Below the pieces are notes generated by a model, which saw only the letters and a list, made by a program, of their open reading frames with translations, made no database searches and was not told the origin of the DNA. Positions 34,228 to 43,085 of a DNA stretch of 64,000 nucleotides are shown here, in pieces. The translations under genes and the position numbers were made by a program. This DNA comes from CAZUAQ01 sp964618455 (GTDB taxonomy: Bacteria; Planctomycetota; Phycisphaerae; UBA1845; PWPN01), in NCBI GenBank assembly GCA_964618455.1, contig CAZUAQ010000001.1, positions 1 through 64,000 of the forward strand, in the 5' to 3' direction. Position 1 is the first letter of the stretch. Each line of letters starts with the position of its first letter.

Positions 34228-35433
34228 ATGCACGCTTTCTTTGTACACAATCCTTCCGCATGCAGAGTGTCGATCGGCATGATCGCCCTGTGGGCGTTCG
34301 CGCTGGCCACCGGGTGCTTTCAACAGGAAAAGCCGGATCCCGTCGTAATTGCGCCGCCTCCTCCACCGCCGCCGCCGGAGCCTTCACTCCGCGTGGCCAG
34401 CGACTCGCAGTTGACACTGTTCGGGGAGTTTCCCGATCAGTCCCGCGTCCGTTACGAAGCACGCGCCGCCTCGTCCATGAAGCAGCACAGCTTCACCTCG
34501 GAGGGGGCGGACTACGATGTGGACATCTCTCCCGACGGGGGCGCGATCGTCTTCAGTTCCACCCGGCACTCGGCCCAGCCCGACATCTACCTCAAACGTG
34601 TGCAAGGCCGGGCGGTCAGCAAGCTCACGGATGATCCCGCCGGCGACGTGCAACCGGCCATCAGCCCCGACGGCCGAACAATCGCCTTCTCGAGTTTTCG
34701 CTCCGGCAACTGGGATCTCTGGATCATCTCCCTCGATGGAGGGCAGGCCCGCCAGATCACCAGTTCGCCTCAGCATGAAGTTCACCCCACCTGGTCGCCG
34801 GAAGGGCAGCGCCTGGCCTACTGTCGGTTCAATGAAGTCGCCCAGCACTGGGAACTGTGGACGCTTCAACTCGATCAGCCCGGGTCGCAACGGATGATTG
34901 AAATCGGCCTCTTTCCCGAATGGTCGCCGACCGGGGACAGCCTCGTCTATCAGAAGGCCCGCGAACGCGGCGGACGCTGGTTCAGCATCTGGCGTGTCGA
35001 TCTCGCCATGGGCGAGCCGGGCTACCCGGTGGAACTCGCCTCCAGCGCGGAGATGGCACTGATCCAGCCCAACTGGAGCCCCAATGGTCAATTCATCACC
35101 TACGGGACGGCGCGGCTCGGCCAGGGCGGTCAACCCATGGCGGAGACCGACGCCATCATGACCCAGGGAGATATCTGGGTCATGGGCGCGGATGGATCCA
35201 CACCCAAGCAACTGACCGACGGGGCCGGCACCCATTTCGGGCCGGCGTGGAGCCCGGACGGACGCGTGTATTTCACGAGTCGTATCACAGGTTCCGAGAA
35301 TATCTGGTCCGTTCTGCCCGTGGAGTCCGGGCCGATGCCCATGACATCCGCTGACAACGCGGCGCCTGGTCCTGTGGAGACGGAGGCGATCGGGGCCGCG
35401 GAGATGCCCGAGAAGGTCGGTCAGGGCGGCTAG
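34228..35433 (+). CDS. Lipoprotein with TolB-like WD40/PD40 beta-propeller
   Basis: A 401-residue exported lipoprotein. A signal peptide ends in the lipobox ALATGC (Cys about 30), followed by a Pro-rich linker. The rest is a six-bladed PD40/TolB-like propeller: blades carry ISPDGGAIVFSS, ISPDGRTIAFSS, WSPEGQRLAYC, WSPTGDSLVYQ, WSPNGQFITYG and WSPDGRVYFTS. TolB is the periplasmic propeller of Tol-Pal systems. Here it is lipid-anchored and not beside tol genes. It is upstream of a CsgG-like lipoprotein on the same strand with a 163-base gap. Confidence 0.85.
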   Translation: MHAFFVHNPSACRVSIGMIALWAFALATGCFQQEKPDPVVIAPPPPPPPPEPSLRVASDSQLTLFGEFPDQSRVRYEARAASSMKQHSFTSEGADYDVDISPDGGAIVFSSTRHSAQPDIYLKRVQGRAVSKLTDDPAGDVQPAISPDGRTIAFSSFRSGNWDLWIISLDGGQARQITSSPQHEVHPTWSPEGQRLAYCRFNEVAQHWELWTLQLDQPGSQRMIEIGLFPEWSPTGDSLVYQKARERGGRWFSIWRVDLAMGEPGYPVELASSAEMALIQPNWSPNGQFITYGTARLGQGGQPMAETDAIMTQGDIWVMGADGSTPKQLTDGAGTHFGPAWSPDGRVYFTSRITGSENIWSVLPVESGPMPMTSADNAAPGPVETEAIGAAEMPEKVGQGG

Positions 35434-35596
35434 AAAGCTCGATAAATAAGGGAACTTGGATATTAAGGCGTTCTAGGATCTGGACGAAGTTACGAGTGCT
35501 TGAAGTGTCCCAATATGGGGTATTTAGGCAGCATGGCTAAGAAGGGGTGCACGACAGCTCCCACTTGGCCGGAAGGGATTCGGGTGATCGATCGGG

Positions 35597-36385
35597 ATGA
35601 TCGTCACTGAGCTTGGCCAACGCACACGAAGCGGAGTCGCACCATGCCGTCACCAGGGTCGGATCTGCCCGAAAGGACGGTGGATGGTCGCGGCAGCCTT
35701 GATCGGGCTGACCGGATGCTTCGACGACGGGACCCGCGTGGAACGCGTGTCCTACGAACCGGCGACGCTCGTGGCCGTTGCTCCCGCGCTGAACTTCACG
35801 GGAGCGGACGAATTCGATCCCGTGGCGGTGGCCGACCTGATGTCCAGCGAGATGTCCTCGATTCCGGGGCTCGGGGTCATCGGGCCGAATCGCGTGATGG
35901 CCATCCTTGTCGAGCAGGGGGCCCGGCGAATTCAGTCACCCGAGCATGCCTTGCAGATCGCCGAAAGGGTGGGAGCCGAGTCGATTCTGGTCTTCGCGAT
36001 CACGGAATACGACGCCTATACCCCGGTGGTCGGTCTGGCCGCACAGCTCTATGCGAAGCAGCCCGGAGCGCCGTATCTGGATCCGGTGGCGGCTTCAAGA
36101 ATGGCACGACCCTTTCCCGTGCCGGATCGACAGGACACGCTCATACCCGTCGCCCAGGTGCAGCGGGTATTCAACGCCGAGCATGATGACATTCGTCGCG
36201 ACGTGAAGACTTATGCCAAGTCGCGCGAGGCGAAAGACAGCCCGTACGGCTGGGAGAAGTATCTGAAAAGCCAGCAACTGTACTTGCGCTTTTGCTGTTA
36301 TGCCGTCGCCGATGAATTGATGCAGCAGCAGGGTCGCGGCGCCGTGATGGCGCTGGCCGCCGATGCCGAGGAGTACGAACCATGA
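35597..36385 (+). CDS. CsgG-like exported lipoprotein
   Basis: A 262-residue lipoprotein with lipobox LTGC at about residues 38-41. From residue 57 the pattern VAVAPALNFTGADEF, LMSSEMSSIPGLGVIGPNRV and AERVGAESILVFAITEYDAY resembles CsgG/TolB-N-like alpha/beta domains used by outer-membrane lipoproteins. The start is uncertain: ATG 35597 gives a long N-region, while ATG 35684 has a better ribosome site (AAGGA) but an N-region with no basic residue. Its stop overlaps the start of the next small gene (ATGA), so the two are translationally coupled. Confidence 0.65.
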   Translation: MIVTELGQRTRSGVAPCRHQGRICPKGRWMVAAALIGLTGCFDDGTRVERVSYEPATLVAVAPALNFTGADEFDPVAVADLMSSEMSSIPGLGVIGPNRVMAILVEQGARRIQSPEHALQIAERVGAESILVFAITEYDAYTPVVGLAAQLYAKQPGAPYLDPVAASRMARPFPVPDRQDTLIPVAQVQRVFNAEHDDIRRDVKTYAKSREAKDSPYGWEKYLKSQQLYLRFCCYAVADELMQQQGRGAVMALAADAEEYEP

Positions 36386-36588
36386 AGCATGTGCGTCAGC
36401 TCTCTCTCGTCAAGGGGGACCAGCGCTACGTCTTCCGCTACAAGGCGGGACGCGAAGCGGACATCATTGCTGCATTCGCCGAAATGGCATCCGACACCGA
36501 GCAGGGCTTCGACTGGTTTGACGCCGCCGTGCTCAGTTATCAGATGGGGAGACGACTCGAGATGGATCTCGAGGAAGCCAGGACCTGA
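36382..36588 (+). CDS. Small protein coupled to the CsgG-like lipoprotein gene, unknown function
   Basis: A 68-residue soluble protein whose ATG overlaps the previous stop codon (ATGA). Residues 1-25 form a beta hairpin with basic residues (SLVKGDQRYVFRYKAGREAD) and residues 28-60 two predicted helices (IIAAFAEMASDTEQGF and FDAAVLSYQMGRRLE). No family was recognised. Tight coupling suggests it functions with the lipoprotein, perhaps in its expression. Confidence 0.6.
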   Translation: MKHVRQLSLVKGDQRYVFRYKAGREADIIAAFAEMASDTEQGFDWFDAAVLSYQMGRRLEMDLEEART

Positions 36589-36675
36589 GAGGGTTCCGGT
36601 TGATACACCAGGGACGCTGGATCTATCTCGAGCCAGGTTGGTAAACGTGGACATTCGCCGCCGATGTAAAGTGTC

Positions 36676-37647
36676 ATGAGCGATAATAACTTGATCGATG
36701 AATTCCTGAACTACCTGCGGTTTGAGCGGCATTTCTCGCCGCACACGGCCAAGTGCTATGCGGCGGACCTCGCGCAATTCTGCGAGTTCCTCACCGAGGC
36801 ACCGGCCGCGGAAACCGGCCCGTCACCGCAGCCCGGATTCGGGCCCAACGGTTCGGGAACCGCTACCGCCGCACCGGTGCGCGACATCCTGGTCGGCGTG
36901 ACCACGGAGGACGTGCAGCGCTTTCTCGGGTTCCTCCGGGAACGCGACTATTGCAAGAGCACGACCGCTCGAAAGCTGGCCACGCTGCGGAGCTTCTACA
37001 AGTTCTGCATGAAGCGCGGCTACGTGCAGAGCACGCCTCTTGCCACGATTCGCACGCCCAAGCAGGAGAAGCGTTTGCCCAAATTCCTCACCGAGGAGGA
37101 AGTGCGCAAGCTTCTCGATACTCCCGATGTCGGGACGCTGCTCGGAGCCCGCGATCGCGCCATGCTCGAGACCATGTACGCCACCGGCGTGCGAGTCAGC
37201 GAGTTGGTCGACCTCAACATCAACGACATCGATTTCATGAGCGAGATGCTGCATATCCGCGGTAAAGGGAAGAAAGAGCGTATCGCGCCGATCACGCCCA
37301 CCGCGCTGGCCTGGATCCGGAGGTACATGGACATGCGACGGGCGGATCCTCGCGCTGCCGCCTTCGACCAGCAGGCCGTCTTCGTCAACAAGCACGGCCA
37401 GCGACTCAGCACGCGTTCGGTCCGCCGCAAATTGGATAAGTACTTGTCCCAGTGCGGCCTCGATGCGGCGATCAGCCCGCACACGTTGCGACACAGCTTC
37501 GCTACGCACCTGCTCAATCGCGGGGCCGATCTTCGCAGCGTCCAGGAACTGCTCGGGCATCAGTCGCTCTCCACGACCCAGATTTACACCCATGTGACCA
37601 CCGATCGCATGAAACAGGCGTACGACCAGGCCCATCCGCACGCCTGA
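36676..37647 (+). CDS. Tyrosine site-specific recombinase (XerC/XerD)
   Basis: A 323-residue recombinase likely resolving chromosome dimers. The N-terminal SAM-like core-binding domain (FLNYLRFERHFSPHTAKCYAADL) carries an unusual insert of about 25 Gly/Pro/Ala residues near residues 40-70. The catalytic domain has Arg173 (GVRVSEL), Lys in GKGKKERIAPI, His269-x-x-Arg272 (HTLRHSF), His295 (LGHQS) and nucleophile Tyr304 (QIYTHV). Nothing mobile flanks it, so a housekeeping Xer role is likelier than an integrase. A strong terminator follows at 37696-37736. Confidence 0.9.
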   Translation: MSDNNLIDEFLNYLRFERHFSPHTAKCYAADLAQFCEFLTEAPAAETGPSPQPGFGPNGSGTATAAPVRDILVGVTTEDVQRFLGFLRERDYCKSTTARKLATLRSFYKFCMKRGYVQSTPLATIRTPKQEKRLPKFLTEEEVRKLLDTPDVGTLLGARDRAMLETMYATGVRVSELVDLNINDIDFMSEMLHIRGKGKKERIAPITPTALAWIRRYMDMRRADPRAAAFDQQAVFVNKHGQRLSTRSVRRKLDKYLSQCGLDAAISPHTLRHSFATHLLNRGADLRSVQELLGHQSLSTTQIYTHVTTDRMKQAYDQAHPHA

Positions 37648-38084
37648 ACATAAAGCGAACAGTATTTCAGAGAATCCACGACAGCTTCGAACCCACGCAG
37701 GGCATCGCTCAACCGACGATGCCCTGCGGTTTTTTTACGGTGTTTGCTTCTTCTGAATCGATTCACGTCAAAGCGGGGGAGACCATAATATGTCTTTGAA
37801 TAGCATTAGGTGACCTTAGAATCCACGGTGCCCCGAAGGACTCTTCATGCCAACTTCATCGCGCTCGAGATGCCCGGCTTTTTACCAAGAGTTCTTGAGG
37901 GATGCATTGCGTTCTGAACGCGCAGATGGTAAAGGAGAAGCTGTCGAAGGATCATTGCGGTCGCAGGCGGCGGATGACATGCCGCCATTTGCGTCTTAAG
38001 ACGGGCTCGTGTATCGCAATGTCCAGGAGCCGTCCATCATCGAATCGAGCCGACCTACATGACTTCCCGTTCAGGAGGACGTCA
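37648..38084. other. Intergenic region with a terminator, no gene seen
   Basis: Apart from the terminator at 37696-37736, this stretch is non-coding as far as I can see. An AT-richer segment around 37775-37815 may hold a promoter for the small gene downstream. Confidence 0.45.
37696..37736 (+). terminator. Strong intrinsic terminator after the recombinase gene
   Basis: CGCAGGGCATCG (37696-37707) pairs perfectly with 37717-37728 across a nine-base loop, followed by a run of seven T (37730-37736). It is the clearest intrinsic terminator in the window. Confidence 0.9.
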
Positions 38085-38285
38085 ATGAGTGCGAAAAGCA
38101 AGCGATCTTACTTTCTTCCCGAAAAGCTGATCTCCGTCTTTGACCAGGAATGCCAGAAGGCCGGTCTGGTGCGCGAAAAAGTCATCGCGGCTTCTATCTA
38201 CCGGTTCCTTCAGAGCGGTCCCGAGGAACGCGCGACCATGTTCGAACAGCTCGACAAGAGCCTCAAGAAAAGGCGCTCGCGCTGA
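38085..38285 (+). CDS. Small ribbon-helix-helix-like protein
   Basis: A 66-residue protein with an AGGAGG ribosome site seven bases before ATG 38085, which fixes this start over the longer upstream frame. The sequence RSYFLPEKLISVFDQECQKAG followed by a second helix fits a strand-helix-helix fold as in CopG/Arc DNA-binding proteins, and the tail is strongly basic (KSLKKRRSR). It stands alone, with no toxin gene beside it. It could be a small transcription regulator. Identification is by pattern only. Confidence 0.55.
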   Translation: MSAKSKRSYFLPEKLISVFDQECQKAGLVREKVIAASIYRFLQSGPEERATMFEQLDKSLKKRRSR

Positions 38286-38536
38286 AACCCGTTCGATTTT
38301 CTCGCAGGACCTCTTGCACTCGCCTTGGAAGTTTCATCGGCACGAGTATCACGCCAGTTCTTCCGCCTGCTGTTCCATTCGTTTCTTATTCGCAGTAGAA
38401 CGCACGGGTGCGGATGAGATCCGCTCAACGAGGGGCCTCCATGCCCAGGGAAGGAGCATGGCCTGTTGACCGTTGTCGGATTCTGTCCGTGAGGCGGACC
38501 CCTATTCGCCGAGGGCGGAAGAGGTCCGATCGATGC

Positions 38537-39703
38537 TCAGGAGGGAGACGGGACCCCCTCGGAAGGATCGTCTTTCTTCACGGCATCCGTGCGTGCGGGC
38601 TTGGGCGAGCGCAGCGGTAGCGTTTGCAGGTAAAGGTAAGAGAGCACGCAGACCGCCAGGATGCCGATGCTGACCCCCTGGGAGATGGTCAATCCGAACG
38701 TGTCTTCAGGGCTGTCGGTGCGGATGCCCTCTTCGATGAAGCGCTGAATGGCATACAGGCCGTATCCCACGATCAACACCACTCCGTGACGCTTGCGGCG
38801 CATCAGCAGCGCATGCGTGAACAGCGCCATGATCAAAGGGCCGATCGCCTGGTACAGTTGCGAGGGATGCATCGCCACCGAGTGATAGTCATGCCGCGCG
38901 ATCGTCGCCTCCAGGTCGCCCAGTTTCAGGTCATACCGTTTCAGGTGGTCCAGGTAGCTCTGATATAGATGGAATTCCCGCTGTGCTTTAGCGATGCGCT
39001 CCTGGTCTCCATCCTTTTCGGCGGAGGTCAGCTTCGCTTTCGCGTCCGCGGCTTTGGTCTGGAGGAATTCGAGCCGCGGTTCCGTGAGATGAATGATGTG
39101 ACGGGGAAGGACCCCCGCCTGATCAGTCGCTTCAGGAAAGAGCGCGCCGGTGTCGTCCGTGATGATGAACTCCTCGGGCAGCGTGACGCGGCGTTCCTCC
39201 CACTGGCGCACGTAGGGAGGGCTGGCCACCGGGAAGTGAACCGCCCACATCAGGTCCGGATCGCACGCTCCGCCCCAGCAGCAGCCGTGGAGATAGCAGC
39301 CGATGCGGCCTACCCCCATGCCGAACAGCAGCCCGGGCGTGACCAGGTCGGCGTAGATGCGGATCGAGAGCCCTTTGAGTTTCAAGTAAAGGTAGGATGC
39401 CACGAAGGCGCCGATGAATCCGCCGTAGAACTCGAAGCCTCCTGAAAACGGGTTCAACGCCGCCCAGGGACGATGAGCGAACTGGCTCTCCCAGTAGTGG
39501 ATCACGTAAAATGTGTGCGCGCCGATCGTACTGAAGATCAACGCCACAAAGGCTAGGTTCAAGACGATATCCTCGTCCGCTTTGAGCCGCCGCGCGACGT
39601 GCACCATCCAGTAGGTCGCGCCCAGGAATGCGATGGCCACCATCGCCCCGTAGCCGGAGATCGGAATGTTCGTACCGGGGATATTGAACAACTCGGGATG
39701 CAT
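38537..39703 (-). CDS. lgt: Prolipoprotein diacylglyceryl transferase with a large insertion
   Basis: A 388-residue inner-membrane enzyme that transfers diacylglycerol to the lipobox Cys of prolipoproteins. Family blocks are FEFYGGFIGAF, GRIGCYLHGCCWG (Lgt signature GRxGN), MHPSQLYQ and RFIEEGIR. Compared with E. coli Lgt, two changes stand out: Tyr where the HGGLIG His is expected, and Cys for Asn in GRxGN. Between the signature and MHPSQLYQ lies an extra hydrophilic helical segment of about 100 residues (roughly 185-285). It may be a lineage-specific Lgt. Several predicted lipoproteins in this window would need such an enzyme. Confidence 0.88.
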   Translation of the reverse strand: MHPELFNIPGTNIPISGYGAMVAIAFLGATYWMVHVARRLKADEDIVLNLAFVALIFSTIGAHTFYVIHYWESQFAHRPWAALNPFSGGFEFYGGFIGAFVASYLYLKLKGLSIRIYADLVTPGLLFGMGVGRIGCYLHGCCWGGACDPDLMWAVHFPVASPPYVRQWEERRVTLPEEFIITDDTGALFPEATDQAGVLPRHIIHLTEPRLEFLQTKAADAKAKLTSAEKDGDQERIAKAQREFHLYQSYLDHLKRYDLKLGDLEATIARHDYHSVAMHPSQLYQAIGPLIMALFTHALLMRRKRHGVVLIVGYGLYAIQRFIEEGIRTDSPEDTFGLTISQGVSIGILAVCVLSYLYLQTLPLRSPKPARTDAVKKDDPSEGVPSPS

Positions 39704-40535
39704 GAGATTCTACCCTGCGGGGAGATACGGTGATCCAACCGTGTGTCATCGGGGTGACGCGCGCCCCTCTCTCGCCCCCAAGGTAACAGCCTCCGGCAGG
39801 CGCGTCCATGGCGTTCGCTTCGCGCTGCTTGTCGGGTTCACGATCGTGATGGCCGTGGCCGGCGGATGCCACGAGGGGAGTTCGACGTCCTCCACCACGA
39901 CCCGATCGACGACCACGCAGCCCGGGAACGTACGCTTCACCGGCACCATCTATCCGCGACGCTACAACACGCGCGATGATCGTGCCCAGGGGCACCACGC
40001 CATTGTCTGGCGGGAAGGGCGCAACGCGCGCAAGGCATTGATCGAGGCAAATGTCTCGGATGTCGAAATTCAGGACGAGCTCGAAGCGCTGGGATGGAAA
40101 CCGGGCGACAATCTCTCCAGCGAAGCCTGGACCGAACGTGACGACGACGGGAATCCGCACCCGGATCGGCAAGTCAAGGGTCCGCGGCTGAGCGTGTCGT
40201 TGACCTGGGAGGGGCGTGCCGAACCGCTGACGCTGGCGGACGCACTCGGTGAAGACGAAGACACCGTGGAGATCCGGTTCGGGGGCCATCGGCGCTACAT
40301 CGCGCGATGGAAGAGCGGCTGTGTGACGTGCATGTTTTCCTGCCCGGGCGGGCGGACGTCCAATGCCGCCTTCACCCTCCGCGACCAGGCCCGGCGCCAT
40401 CACGCCTTTCACGCCGACGAATCTCTCCTGCCCGCCGACGGCACGACGGTCGAGGTCTGGATCGGTTCGAACGCAAACGCGACGCTTCGCCAGGAAGACC
40501 CGGATGGAACATCCGGAGCGGCGGTGGACTTCTGA
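39702..40535 (+). CDS. YdjY-like lipoprotein
   Basis: A 277-residue exported lipoprotein diverging from lgt. A hydrophobic segment ends in the lipobox VAGGC (Cys about 57), then a Ser/Thr-rich linker (SSTSSTTTRSTTTQPG). The mature domain (about 75-277) has HHAIVWREGRNARKALIEA and LEALGWKPGDN, the layout of YdjY-type periplasmic domains, with a Cys-rich GCVTCMFSCPGG loop. The start is ambiguous. ATG 39702 overlaps the divergent lgt start; GTG 39741 is an alternative giving a more normal signal length. The biochemical role is unknown. Confidence 0.6.
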   Translation: MRFYPAGRYGDPTVCHRGDARPSLAPKVTASGRRVHGVRFALLVGFTIVMAVAGGCHEGSSTSSTTTRSTTTQPGNVRFTGTIYPRRYNTRDDRAQGHHAIVWREGRNARKALIEANVSDVEIQDELEALGWKPGDNLSSEAWTERDDDGNPHPDRQVKGPRLSVSLTWEGRAEPLTLADALGEDEDTVEIRFGGHRRYIARWKSGCVTCMFSCPGGRTSNAAFTLRDQARRHHAFHADESLLPADGTTVEVWIGSNANATLRQEDPDGTSGAAVDF

Positions 40536-40672
40536 GCCCCGGCAGGCGAATCTGCCTGTAATATGCATGTGAAGTGAATGTTTTCCGCCCGGTACGGGTT
40601 AGGCATCGTACGACTGGCAGGCGGTCTGCAGCGGCCGGGCTGAAAGTATGGGAGACCGGAGGACACCCGCCC

Positions 40673-41965
40673 ATGAGTCACAACGATCTCTTCGCCAAGG
40701 CGATCACGCGCCTGGACACCGCCTTTCCCTACGCGGACATCACCGAGGAAGCCCTGGAGCGTCTGCGACACACGAAAGCGGTACTTGAAGTCTCGATTCC
40801 CGTCCGCATGGACAACGGATCATTGCAGGTCTTTACCGGCTACCGCGTCCGCCATGACGATACGCGCGGTCCGACCAAAGGCGGTATTCGCTATCACCCC
40901 GACGTGGACCTGAACGAGGTCAAGGCGCTGGCCTTCTGGATGACCTGCAAGTGCGCGGCGGTCGATCTGCCCCTGGGCGGCGCGAAAGGCGGGGTGATCT
41001 GCAATCCCAAGGAACTGTCGCGCATGGAACTCGAGCGGCTCAGTCGCGGTTTCATCAAGGAGATCGCCGACTTCATCGGGCCCGACACCGACGTTCCCGC
41101 CCCCGACGTCTACACCAACGCAACGATCATGGGCTGGATGATGGATGAGTATTCCGACATCGTCCGCAAACGTACCCCGGCCGTCATTACCGGGAAGCCG
41201 ATCCCACTGGGCGGGTCGCTGGGCCGGGCCGATGCCACCGGCCGCGGCGCGTACTATTGCCTCAAGGAACTGGAACTGGTCAATGGCTGGGATCCGCAGG
41301 AAATCACGGTGGCGGTACAGGGATTCGGCAATGCCGGGCAGGCGTTCGCACGCCTCGCGCACGCGGAAGGCTACAGGATCGTCGCCGTCAGCGACAGCAA
41401 GGGCGGCATCTTCAGCAAGGAAGGTTTCGACGCCGAGAGCCTCGCGTATCAGAAGAATAAGAACCGCGAACTGGCCGGGGTCTACTGCAAGGACAGCGTC
41501 TGCCATCTGGTCGATCATGAGAAGATCACCAACGCGCAATTGCTCGAGCTGGATGTCGATGTGCTCGCCCCGGCCGCGCTCGACAGCCAGATCACCAGGG
41601 ACAATGCCGAGCGGATCCGCGCCCGGACGATTATCGAGCTGGCCAACGGACCGGTCACGCCGGAGGCGGATGCCATTCTTCATCGGCAGGGCACGCTGGT
41701 CGTCCCCGACATTCTTGCCAATGCCGGCGGCGTCACCGTGAGTTACTTCGAGTGGGTGCAGAACAAGAGCGGGCTGTACTGGACCGAGGAGGACGTGCAC
41801 CAGCGTCTGCAGGCCCGGATGTCGCGCGAGTTTGAAGCGATCTACAAACGTATGCGCAAGATGGAAACCGACATGCGCACCAGTGCCTACGCCCACGCCT
41901 TGAATCGTATGGGCCGCGCGGTCGAAGCCGGCGGCACACGGGAGTACTTCCGTCCCGGGAGCTAG
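40673..41965 (+). CDS. Glutamate dehydrogenase (Glu/Leu/Phe/Val family)
   Basis: A 430-residue oxidoreductase interconverting glutamate and 2-oxoglutarate. GGAGGA lies nine bases before ATG 40673, which sets the start over an open upstream extension. The substrate motif KGGIRYHPDV is followed by LPLGGAKGGV, whose Lys is catalytic. The Rossmann domain begins with VAVQGFGNAGQAFA, and SDSKGG follows at the cofactor ribose site. The C-terminal VTVSYFEWVQN loop is typical of GDH. Amino-acid specificity (Glu versus Leu/Val) is inferred from overall similarity. Confidence 0.93.
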   Translation: MSHNDLFAKAITRLDTAFPYADITEEALERLRHTKAVLEVSIPVRMDNGSLQVFTGYRVRHDDTRGPTKGGIRYHPDVDLNEVKALAFWMTCKCAAVDLPLGGAKGGVICNPKELSRMELERLSRGFIKEIADFIGPDTDVPAPDVYTNATIMGWMMDEYSDIVRKRTPAVITGKPIPLGGSLGRADATGRGAYYCLKELELVNGWDPQEITVAVQGFGNAGQAFARLAHAEGYRIVAVSDSKGGIFSKEGFDAESLAYQKNKNRELAGVYCKDSVCHLVDHEKITNAQLLELDVDVLAPAALDSQITRDNAERIRARTIIELANGPVTPEADAILHRQGTLVVPDILANAGGVTVSYFEWVQNKSGLYWTEEDVHQRLQARMSREFEAIYKRMRKMETDMRTSAYAHALNRMGRAVEAGGTREYFRPGS

Positions 41966-42027
41966 AACAAGCTTAGTAAAGAGAACAGACGAAGTACTCC
42001 TCTTCATGCCGCCAGGAGAGAATCGCA

Positions 42028-42951
42028 ATGTGGACACGAACTTTTTCGGGTGGATCGTTTTCGCTCGCGCTGGTGGTGGTCTTTCCCGTTGTCGTGGGCT
42101 GCTCGTCGAACGGCCGTGATTCCGGTGGTGGCGCGACGATGCGTAAAGCTCAGACGATCGCCGAGGACGGAAAGATCGCCGTGCCCGAAGGCGACTTTAC
42201 CGCCGAGTGGGACAAGCGCCGTTTTTCCCACGATCTCTGGGATGCCGTGCTCCAGGAGCATGTCGATGACGTGGGCCTTATCGATTACGCCGCCATCGAG
42301 CAGGACCCGCGCTTCGCGGAGTATCTCTATCGCCTGGGAGGCACCGATCCCGAGGGTCTCGAGAGCGACGCCGCGCGACTCGCCTTCTGGATTAACGCCT
42401 ACAACGCCCTGACGATCCAGGGGGTGCTGGCGACGCTCGGCGTTGACAAGGCCGAATGGCCCAACTACCGTATCACGGAAGTTGAGCACCAGGGTGAAAG
42501 CTTCTGGAAGGCGCTTCAGTTCAATGTCGGGGGAAACTGGCACACACTGGATGGTATCGAGCATGGCCTGATCCGGCAGACGCCCGCGCTGCAGGATTCA
42601 CGGATCCATTTGGCGCTGGTCTGTGCGGCCAAGGGTTGTCCGCCGCTCTGGAATCGGGCCTATACCGTCGAAGGGCTTGACGGGCAGTTGCACGCCCGCG
42701 GCGAGGCATTCGTCGCCGATCCCGAGCGGTGCCGGTTTGATCGCGCTGCGAAGACGGTCACGACGGCAAAGATTTTCGACTGGTACCGGGAAGATTATGT
42801 GAGCCCGGATTTCACCCCGCATTCCGATTCGATCCCGGCCTACCTGGCGATTTTCGTCCAGGACACCGATCTGGCGAATTCGTTGCGGGATGAGAGCTGG
42901 GATGTCGCTTTTCTGGATTACGATTGGCATTTGAACATCCAATCGCATTAG
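42028..42951 (+). CDS. DUF547 domain lipoprotein
   Basis: A 307-residue exported lipoprotein with AGGAGAG before the ATG and a signal peptide ending VVVGC (lipobox Cys 25). The DUF547 domain spans about residues 75-250, with LAFWINAYNALTIQGVL and the Cys-containing LVCAAKGCPPLWNRAYTVE, both hallmarks of that family. Function of DUF547 is unknown; its Cys and His residues suggest a papain-like or thiol fold by analogy. It sits 62 bases after the glutamate dehydrogenase gene without evident functional relation. Confidence 0.85.
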   Translation: MWTRTFSGGSFSLALVVVFPVVVGCSSNGRDSGGGATMRKAQTIAEDGKIAVPEGDFTAEWDKRRFSHDLWDAVLQEHVDDVGLIDYAAIEQDPRFAEYLYRLGGTDPEGLESDAARLAFWINAYNALTIQGVLATLGVDKAEWPNYRITEVEHQGESFWKALQFNVGGNWHTLDGIEHGLIRQTPALQDSRIHLALVCAAKGCPPLWNRAYTVEGLDGQLHARGEAFVADPERCRFDRAAKTVTTAKIFDWYREDYVSPDFTPHSDSIPAYLAIFVQDTDLANSLRDESWDVAFLDYDWHLNIQSH

Positions 42952-43085
42952 AATGGGTTCTCGGGAGCGATTGCCGGGCTATCTCCATTGTTGCTGTGTC
43001 GCTGAGACATGGAGGCGCGTCGCCTGCGGCGTGATCGGTAATCGTCTCAGTCCGGTGTGGTTTGTGCTTGCTAGGAATCATCGAC

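Noticed and set aside
36676..37647. Tyrosine recombinase as a marker of a genomic island
   Set aside because: No repeats, tRNA target, cargo genes or shift in composition flank it, and its sequence is Xer-like.
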